Shown here: positions 7,237-11,396 of the stretch, in pieces
Layout of the letters: every line of letters starts with the position of its first letter
How positions within the stretch are numbered: position 1 is the first letter of the stretch
From: Candidatus Omnitrophota bacterium
GTDB taxonomy: Bacteria > Omnitrophota > Koll11 > Gygaellales > Profunditerraquicolaceae
DNA: 11,396 nt
Direction of reading: 5' to 3'
Assembly: GCA_028719045.1 (NCBI GenBank)
Contig: JAQULD010000049.1
Span: forward strand, 1 to 11,396
Notes under the pieces: generated by a model
Told to the model about the DNA's origin: nothing
The model's input: the letters and a program-made list of their open reading frames with translations, nothing else
Database searches by the model: none
Translations under genes and position numbers: made by a program

Positions 7237-7245
7237 AATATAACA
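7237..7245 (-). promoter_or_regulatory. Probable extended -10 promoter for the exported-protein cluster
   Basis: The minus strand reads TGTTATATT, an extended -10 (TGnTATATT), in the 56-base gap before the exported-protein cluster. No convincing -35 hexamer lies 16-18 bases upstream, which is acceptable for extended -10 promoters. Predicted transcription starts near 7230, leaving a short leader with AAAGGAG before the ATG. A small inverted repeat, CACA-TTT-TGTG (about 7244-7254), overlaps its upstream edge and could be an operator or chance. Confidence 0.45.
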
Positions 7246-7269
7246 CATTTTGTGCACGTTTTCCCGTTC

Positions 7270-8016
7270 TTAATCCTTTCGGCAAAAAAATATGTATTTA
7301 TTATCTTCTAAAAGCGGTGATTGAACTTCCCGGTCAATGTATTTGCCGGGGACATCGGCGTAAGTGTATATATAGGTATTAAAACCCGCGGAGGTTAATT
7401 TTGATTTAAAATCGAGCCCGTTTAATCTTACATGGTCCGGCCAGGCGTACATCTTTTCCCTGCCGCCGTGGTCAAGGCTTGAGTCTTCATAAGTCTTATC
7501 GCCATAGATCGGAACGGCTATTGTGGCCCATCCTCCCGGTTTAATTATCCTGTAAAGCTCTTTTAGGGCCTTTACATCCTCCTGTATATGCTCAAGCACA
7601 TGCGAGATAATGACCGCGTCAAAAGTATTATCCGGAAACTGCATCTGGGTGCAATCCACCTTGATCGTCCCGGGATATTTGGAGGGGTCGTAATCACAGG
7701 ATATATACTCGATGTTTCTTTGCTTTTTTAAAAAAAGGCCGATACCCGGTTCAGGGGCGAAATGAAGCAGTTTTAACCGGGCCTTTAAGGTGTCTGTGTG
7801 ATTCTTCAGGAAAGCCAATAGAAACCTATGGCGGGAGTAGCTGTAACAGACCGGGCAAATTTCATTTTTAGCGCTATAATCGGTCAGCCGGCCTTTGATA
7901 AAAGAAGATTGTTTATGCGCCAGGAATTTACGAAGCCTGCCGCCGCAGCAGGGGCATTCGAATTTATTCCCGGAATAATACAGGAGTTTTAACCGCCTTT
8001 TTAGTGATTTAATCAT
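7270..8016 (-). CDS. Class I SAM-dependent methyltransferase with N-terminal cysteine cluster
   Basis: A 248-residue protein. The N-terminal part has CPCCGG (Cys21, Cys23, Cys24) and CPVC (Cys54, Cys57), consistent with a zinc-binding knuckle. A Rossmann methyltransferase domain follows. Motif I is the unusual LKLLHFAPEPGIG (82-93), then an acidic strand YISCDYD (104-110), VDCTQMQFPDNTFDAVIISH (120-139), VLEHIQEDVKALKELYRIIK (140-159), PGG and AVPI. This is the Methyltransf_11 layout. A C-terminal DHVRLNGLDFKSKLTSAGF completes a set shared by a family often found near glycan or surface genes (recollection, not tested). The substrate is unknown. There is no NPPY motif, so N5-glutamine methylation of a release factor is unlikely. 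The start overlaps the release-factor-like gene by 8 bases. Confidence 0.85.
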   Translation of the reverse strand: MIKSLKRRLKLLYYSGNKFECPCCGGRLRKFLAHKQSSFIKGRLTDYSAKNEICPVCYSYSRHRFLLAFLKNHTDTLKARLKLLHFAPEPGIGLFLKKQRNIEYISCDYDPSKYPGTIKVDCTQMQFPDNTFDAVIISHVLEHIQEDVKALKELYRIIKPGGWATIAVPIYGDKTYEDSSLDHGGREKMYAWPDHVRLNGLDFKSKLTSAGFNTYIYTYADVPGKYIDREVQSPLLEDNKYIFFCRKD

Positions 8017-8419
8017 AGGTGGTTTGTTTTACTTTGCCGCGCAGCTGTTTTTTTTGTGAATGCATCCGTTTTGCTTCCAGGACCTTTAATTTCGCCCGGC
8101 GCGATCTTTTGCGTTTCTGCCGGCGGATCTTCTCAATGCGTTTTTGTTCTTCGGAAAGCCTGCCGAGGATCTGGGATTCGAGTTTGTTCAGGAGTATTTG
8201 CCTGGCGAAAAAACGGTTCTGGGCCTGGGAACGTTCTTTTTGGCATTTTACCTCTATGCCGGAAGGAATATGGCGCAGGTAAACGCAGGTGGAGACCTTG
8301 TTGACATTTTGTCCTCCGGGCCCCTGCGCGCGGATGAATTTCTCTTCGAGATCATCTTCCCTCACTCCCAGCCGCGCCATCTTTTCCCGTAAAGCGTTTT
8401 CTTTATCGAGTCCGGGCAT
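8009..8419 (-). CDS. Short GGQ release-factor-like protein (probable ribosome rescue factor)
   Basis: A 136-residue protein made of only the catalytic RF-1 domain and a basic tail. The GGQ motif is in RAQGPGGQNVNKVSTCVYLR with GPGGQ at 33-37; it reaches the peptidyl transferase centre and triggers hydrolysis of peptidyl-tRNA. SGIEVKCQKERSQAQNRFFA (about 53-72) is the usual continuation. Residues 90-130 are strongly basic (KIRRQKRKRSRRAKLKVLEA), like the tails that ArfB/ICT1 and C12orf65 (mtRF-R) insert into or near the ribosome. Codon-recognition domains are absent, so it is a rescue factor, not RF1 or RF2. There is no clear Shine-Dalgarno and it starts 9 bases after the Trm112-like gene, suggesting coupling. 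Which rescue subfamily it belongs to is not resolved. Confidence 0.88.
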   Translation of the reverse strand: MPGLDKENALREKMARLGVREDDLEEKFIRAQGPGGQNVNKVSTCVYLRHIPSGIEVKCQKERSQAQNRFFARQILLNKLESQILGRLSEEQKRIEKIRRQKRKRSRRAKLKVLEAKRMHSQKKQLRGKVKQTTYD

Positions 8420-8428
8420 GGTGTTTTT

Positions 8429-8581
8429 TTATTGCGCTTCGTCGATCAGCATTACGGGGATGCCGTCTTTTATCGGGTATTTTTTGCCGCATTTTTTGCA
8501 GACGATCAAGTTGCCTTTGAGCTCAACGTCGCCTTTGCAGGCAGGGCACGCCAGGATTTCCAAAAGTTCTTTATCGATCAT
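8429..8581 (-). CDS. Trm112 family zinc-ribbon protein
   Basis: A 50-residue protein reading MIDKELLEILACPACKGDVE and, after LKGNLIV, CKKCGKKYPIKDGIPVMLID followed by EAQ. The four cysteines in CPAC and CKKC form a zinc ribbon. The layout LLEILACPxCKG...V..C...YPI.DGIPVML is the bacterial Trm112/YcaR signature. In eukaryotes and archaea Trm112 stabilises and activates several methyltransferases (Trm9, Trm11, Mtq2, Bud23); the bacterial short form is poorly characterised. An AAAGGAGAG ribosome binding site lies just ahead of the ATG. It lies 10 bases after the DUF1844 gene and directly before the GGQ protein and methyltransferase genes. Confidence 0.9.
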   Translation of the reverse strand: MIDKELLEILACPACKGDVELKGNLIVCKKCGKKYPIKDGIPVMLIDEAQ

Positions 8582-8591
8582 TATCTCTCCT

Positions 8592-8945
8592 TTAAGGTTT
8601 TTCAATATGGCCTTCGGTTACCGTAATATACTGCATCCTTAATTCGTAAAGCAGGTTTTCCAGCATTTCCGCTTCTTCTTTTGAAAGGTTGCCTTTAGTT
8701 TTTTCTTTCAACATGCCGATAGTGTCAATGATGAACTTTGCCTGAGGGAAGTTCTGTTCTTTCTGGTTAGTCGCGGGATTTGGGATGTTTCCCAGGGAGA
8801 TCGCCGCCTGCAGGGCAAGCGTGGAAATAAAGAAGTTAAAATCCGGCTCGGGAGGGACAAATTCCCCGCTCTCTTTCAGGGTTTCCTTCTCTTTTTCCGC
8901 CCTTTCCTTCCAGCTCTGGTCTATATTTTTCTTGTCTTCTTCCAT
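8592..8945 (-). CDS. DUF1844 domain-containing protein
   Basis: A 117-residue soluble protein. A charged N-terminal helix (MEEDKKNIDQSWKERAEKEK) leads into a PPEPDF linker and the DUF1844 core: DFNFFISTLALQAAISLGNI with a following PNPAT (about 35-60), and then QAKFIIDTIGMLKEKTKGNL and EEAEMLENLLYELRMQYI. The family is helical, has no known function and no catalytic residues that I can see. It has a good AAGGAG ribosome binding site and lies between the Memo-family and Trm112-like genes in one transcription unit. Confidence 0.88.
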   Translation of the reverse strand: MEEDKKNIDQSWKERAEKEKETLKESGEFVPPEPDFNFFISTLALQAAISLGNIPNPATNQKEQNFPQAKFIIDTIGMLKEKTKGNLSKEEAEMLENLLYELRMQYITVTEGHIEKP

Positions 8946-8960
8946 CAGCAGATCTCCTTT

Positions 8961-9782
8961 TTAATAAATTATTATGCCGGCGTAACCAACTACGCTGCTT
9001 TTGTCCCCGCTTACATCACCGCTTGTCTGATACAGCGCGAGTTTCGCGTTCTTTGCTCCCAGGTCTTTGGCCGCGGCCAGCGCGCAGACTACCGGGGCGA
9101 ATCCGCACATCGTAATGTTATATTTCCTGATCTCCTCAATAAGCCTGTCTTCGTTTAATTCCAGCATCGCTTTGATCGCTTCATGGTCTTTCTTTTCCGC
9201 TTCCTCTTGAGGCTCGTAGTGCGTCATGTCGGAACTGGCTACTATCAAGCAGGAACTTTTTAATTTTTCTTCCAGGATCACGGAAGCGATCTGTCTGCCT
9301 ATTTGTTTCAGCGCGTAAATATTGCCCGTGGCAAATGCTATAGGCACGATCTCAAAATCCGGTTTAAAGAATTGCAGGAACGGCAGCTCCACTTCCAGGG
9401 AATGTTCGTGCATATGCGCCAGCGCGTCATCCTGCAAATCCGAGGACCTTTCCTGGATCTTTTTTGCCAGCGAGGAATCGATCTTAATATCCCCTAAAGG
9501 AGTGCGCCAGGCTCCCGCGCTCATTATACTGAATTCCGTGCCGTAGCCGGTGTGGTTTGGGCCGAGCAGGATAACTTTATCCTTGATATTTATCCTGGAA
9601 ACGGTTTGTCCGGCCACTTTCCCGGAATAGATGTACCCTGCGTGAGGCAGGACGCAGGCTATGGCGTCCTGTTTCTCCAGGTTTGGGCTGGTGAGTTCTC
9701 CCAGTATTTTCTTAAGCTCGGTTTTGGAGGAGGGGTAAAACTGTCCTGCTACCGCGGGTTTTCTAAGACTAGATTCTTCCAT
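8961..9782 (-). CDS. Memo-family protein (AmmeMemoRadiSam system protein B)
   Basis: A 273-residue protein of the Memo family, related in fold to class III extradiol dioxygenases. Residues that bind iron in human MEMO1 (His49, His81, Cys244) have counterparts here: His47 in [10 protein letters not shown], His77 in LGPNHTGYG and Cys226 in [25 protein letters not shown] at about 123-138 and [10 protein letters not shown] at 181-190 are also family hallmarks, as are [11 protein letters not shown] at the start and SVVGYAGI at the end. Many prokaryotes encode Memo with an AMMECR1 protein and a radical SAM enzyme; neither is next to it here. The biochemical role in bacteria is unsettled. The start overlaps the isomerase-like gene by 14 bases. 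Confidence 0.93.
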   Translation of the reverse strand: MEESSLRKPAVAGQFYPSSKTELKKILGELTSPNLEKQDAIACVLPHAGYIYSGKVAGQTVSRINIKDKVILLGPNHTGYGTEFSIMSAGAWRTPLGDIKIDSSLAKKIQERSSDLQDDALAHMHEHSLEVELPFLQFFKPDFEIVPIAFATGNIYALKQIGRQIASVILEEKLKSSCLIVASSDMTHYEPQEEAEKKDHEAIKAMLELNEDRLIEEIRKYNITMCGFAPVVCALAAAKDLGAKNAKLALYQTSGDVSGDKSSVVGYAGIIIY

Positions 9783-10695
9783 CGAAAGTTTTCTCCAGGA
9801 ATTTTTTGCCCTTGGCGATATCTTTAGCTGTCGCCGGATAATGGGCTTCGATTACCTTGATAGTATCTTTCTTTATAAAAGGCGTCAAAAGGTTAAAATC
9901 GAGTGAGCCTTTTTGCGGCGCTTTGTGGTCATGATAACCGTTTATATCATGCAGGTGCATTCCGATCATCGATTGGCCGTAGTTTTCCAAATATTCCCTG
10001 TGGCTGTCTATTCCTAAGTTCTCCATGAATTGCGCGTGGCCCGTATCGTGCCAATAGAAAATATTTGAGCCTTTGAAAGTATCCAGGATCACGGCTATTT
10101 CGCTAAAAGAAGGAATCTCCCGGCAATAATACCTGTTTTCGATTCCTAACAGGATATTATTCTGCCGGGCGAATTGGTTTAATTCCTCAAGGCTTCTTAG
10201 GGTATTGTCCAGGAAAGGTTTGGCGCGGGAATTACGTTCTTTTAATATCTCTTCTTTAAGGCCCAGGGTTTCTTTTTCGTTCTTTTTTCCCCTTATGATG
10301 CTTTGTTCTATGAGCTCCCTGGTCCTGTCCTGGATGTCCACCCTGCCGCAATGAAGGACCACGGCTTTGGCGCCAAGGCGCTTTGCCGTGGATACGCTTC
10401 TTTTGGTATATTTTATAGAAGCCTGTCTTTCTTCTTCGTTCAAAGAAGACATGGAATAATAATCAGGCAGGGCTTCTTCTCTTTTTGCTTCGTCGGGAAA
10501 CGGGCAAAAATTATGTAAACTACCGACTGTTACTTCCTTTTTTTCGGTGAGCTCCAGGATATCTGCTACTACTGACGGGGTAAGATTAAAGCTTAGTTCT
10601 ATTTCTAAAAAACCCAGTTTTTTTATCTCGGAGACTATCTCCTTTCCGCCGCTTGAGCGGAAGGCGTTCCAAGATGTTGAAAGGGCCAGTCCCAT
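9769..10695 (-). CDS. Sugar phosphate isomerase/epimerase family TIM-barrel protein
   Basis: A 308-residue protein of the xylose-isomerase-like TIM-barrel superfamily (AP endonuclease 2 / IolE-like). The N-terminus ([12 protein letters not shown]...[11 protein letters not shown]) is the usual first strand and substrate edge. Likely metal ligands are in strand-end motifs: GIENRYY with Glu186, YWHDTGHAQ with Asp217 and His220, [13 protein letters not shown] with His247-His249-Asp250, and VIEAHYP with Glu283. VVLHCGRVD at 112-120 is another typical strand. Residues 120-160, a charged insertion, are less conserved-looking. The substrate cannot be read from sequence; a sugar phosphate or keto-sugar is the family expectation. 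The ATG is only one base after the rpsU stop, with no independent ribosome binding site, so translation is probably coupled to rpsU. Confidence 0.85.
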   Translation of the reverse strand: MGLALSTSWNAFRSSGGKEIVSEIKKLGFLEIELSFNLTPSVVADILELTEKKEVTVGSLHNFCPFPDEAKREEALPDYYSMSSLNEEERQASIKYTKRSVSTAKRLGAKAVVLHCGRVDIQDRTRELIEQSIIRGKKNEKETLGLKEEILKERNSRAKPFLDNTLRSLEELNQFARQNNILLGIENRYYCREIPSFSEIAVILDTFKGSNIFYWHDTGHAQFMENLGIDSHREYLENYGQSMIGMHLHDINGYHDHKAPQKGSLDFNLLTPFIKKDTIKVIEAHYPATAKDIAKGKKFLEKTFDGRI

Positions 10696-10696
10696 C

Positions 10697-10858
10697 CTAT
10701 AATCTCTGCCTCTGTTTCCTTCTGCGTTTTTCGCTGGGTTTTTCGTAATGCTTGCGGTTCCTGAGTTCCCTTAATATACCTTCTGATTCGATTTTTCTTT
10801 TGAAGCGGCGCATTGCCGACTCGAACGATTCACCTTTTTTGACTTCAACTTCCGGCAC
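10697..10858 (-). CDS. rpsU: 30S ribosomal protein S21
   Basis: A 53-residue basic protein: [20 protein letters not shown], then [20 protein letters not shown], then [13 protein letters not shown]. This is the S21 pattern (MPxVxV..xE.F..ALRRFKR...x.[14 protein letters not shown]). S21 binds near the 3' end of 16S rRNA on the small-subunit platform and assists initiation. I chose a GTG start: an AAAGGGG ribosome binding site at 10874-10868 lies 9 bases upstream of it, and the resulting MPEVEV aligns with other S21 proteins. An ATG three codons earlier (10867) touches the ribosome binding site directly and is a poorer start. The gene follows a near-consensus promoter and leads the seven-gene block. 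Confidence 0.93.
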   Translation of the reverse strand: MPEVEVKKGESFESAMRRFKRKIESEGILRELRNRKHYEKPSEKRRRKQRQRL

Positions 10859-10910
10859 TCTGATCATCCCCTTTCATTTTAGGATTTGTGCTTATATTTT
10901 TATTCGCAAT

Positions 10911-10939
10911 AATATATCACTTAATTTGCCGGGTGTCAA
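10911..10939 (-). promoter_or_regulatory. Strong sigma70-type promoter for rpsU and its operon
   Basis: The minus strand has a perfect TTGACA (10939-10934), exactly 17 bases of spacer, and TATATT (10916-10911). The predicted transcription start is near 10904, about 46 bases before the GTG of rpsU. It is the best match to the consensus in the window, in keeping with a ribosomal-protein gene. Confidence 0.8.
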
Positions 10940-10956
10940 TGCTTATATAAAAAGAG

Positions 10957-10984
10957 TGGACAAACGCCCTAAAATATATACAAT
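10957..10984 (+). promoter_or_regulatory. Putative promoter for the plus-strand phosphorylase-like gene
   Basis: TGGACA (10957-10962), 16 bases and TACAAT (10979-10984) give a plausible sigma70 promoter reading to the right, with a leader of about 40 bases before the ATG at 11032. It is back-to-back with the rpsU promoter and does not overlap it. The region is AT-rich, so chance matches are more likely here. Confidence 0.45.
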
Positions 10985-11031
10985 ATTATAGTCATATTTT
11001 ACCTGATTTTACCAGTTTACGGAGGTTTTAA

Positions 11032-11396
11032 ATGCAGGAAAAGAAGCCGAAATATTATCTGAACCGCGAAGCCGAATTCATCATAGAAAACTATAATTTT
11101 TCCAAGCCTTTCGCCAATTTTTTCCCCGGGATAGCCGGAAAATACGGAATTCCCATGTGGGTTTTTTACGTGAACCGCGGCCAGGGGATCTGCAGTTTTG
11201 GGACTAAGGATAAGGACCACGCCATACTTGAGTTCCAGCCCGCGAATAAGTCATGGTACCTGGTCTTCTCTTTGGGCTTTCGCACTTTTATCAAGTCCTA
11301 TTCCGAAGGCAAATCCGTTTTTTACGAGCCTTTCCATAACGGCATCGTGAATGCCGGATTCGACCTGAATAATAAGATGTCCGTTTCTTCTTATGA
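11032..11396 (+). CDS. Glycan phosphorylase-like protein, N-terminal part (cut by window edge)
   Basis: The only plus-strand gene. It has a perfect GGAGG six bases upstream of the ATG and stays open for 121 codons to the window edge. The visible part includes EFIIENYNFSKPFANFFPGI, AGKYGIPMWVFYVNRGQGIC, SFGTKDKDHAILEFQPANKS and GFRTFIK. I recall this N-terminal signature (PGIAG-x-x-GIPMWVFYVNRGQ...SFG...K....EF.PAN) from large proteins annotated as cellobiose phosphorylase (COG3459), in or near the GH94/GH149/GH161 group. Those enzymes split beta-glucosidic bonds with phosphate to release a sugar 1-phosphate. Only the N-terminal beta-sandwich region is visible and the catalytic domain is absent, so activity and substrate cannot be claimed. 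No signal peptide is visible, consistent with a cytoplasmic enzyme. Confidence 0.65.
   Translation, partial: MQEKKPKYYLNREAEFIIENYNFSKPFANFFPGIAGKYGIPMWVFYVNRGQGICSFGTKDKDHAILEFQPANKSWYLVFSLGFRTFIKSYSEGKSVFYEPFHNGIVNAGFDLNNKMSVSSY

Noticed and set aside
11017..11220. A 67-codon minus-strand open frame at the right edge.
   Set aside because: It lies opposite the plus-strand phosphorylase-like gene, which has a perfect GGAGG and recognisable protein motifs.
1..11396. CRISPR arrays, insertion sequences, tRNA or rRNA genes.
   Set aside because: No spaced identical repeats, transposase-like frames with inverted ends, cloverleaf sequences or rRNA-like segments were seen on either strand.

Overview
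The window is bacterial, densely coded (no gene-free stretch over 300 bases) and nearly all on the minus strand. The mix is a Firmicutes-like aroQ-pepQ-efp-accB-accC-asp23 order, an S21 ribosomal protein, several Sec-type signal peptides, a DUF1844 protein, a stand-alone Memo protein and a short GGQ release-factor-like protein. Together with a mid-range GC content judged by eye, this suggests an uncultured lineage such as Omnitrophota or a relative. That placement is an inference; no rRNA is present to settle it.

Reading along the minus strand from right to left there are three blocks. (1) About 10939 down to 7270: a strong sigma70-type promoter followed by rpsU (S21), a TIM-barrel sugar-phosphate isomerase/epimerase-like protein, a Memo-family protein, a DUF1844 protein, a 50-residue Trm112-like zinc ribbon, a GGQ release-factor-like protein and a class I methyltransferase with an N-terminal cysteine cluster. 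All are closely spaced or overlapping, as in one operon. (2) About 7245 down to 5197: a compact cluster of three exported proteins. These are a small beta-rich protein, a TPR protein whose start codon overlaps the previous stop (TAATG), and a small protein made mostly of six exact 14-residue repeats with the core FSKNSFTI. (3) About 5171 down to 1: a promoter followed by aroQ, an M24 aminopeptidase, efp, accB, accC, an Asp23-family gene, an AmaP-like membrane protein and the first 31 codons of a phosphofructokinase. This block combines the shikimate pathway, polyproline translation, the first step of fatty-acid synthesis and an envelope-stress module.

At the right edge, a plus-strand gene diverges from rpsU with its own promoter and ribosome binding site. 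It runs off the window; its 121 visible residues resemble the N-terminus of proteins annotated as cellobiose-phosphorylase-like glycan phosphorylases.

The least explained material is the exported trio, above all the 14-residue repeat protein. Its repeats keep the protein sequence while third codon positions drift. The second point of interest is the adjacency of a Trm112-like protein, a GGQ protein and a methyltransferase, which recalls the eukaryotic/archaeal Trm112-Mtq2 release-factor methylation system. However, the methyltransferase lacks the NPPY motif that this reaction needs.
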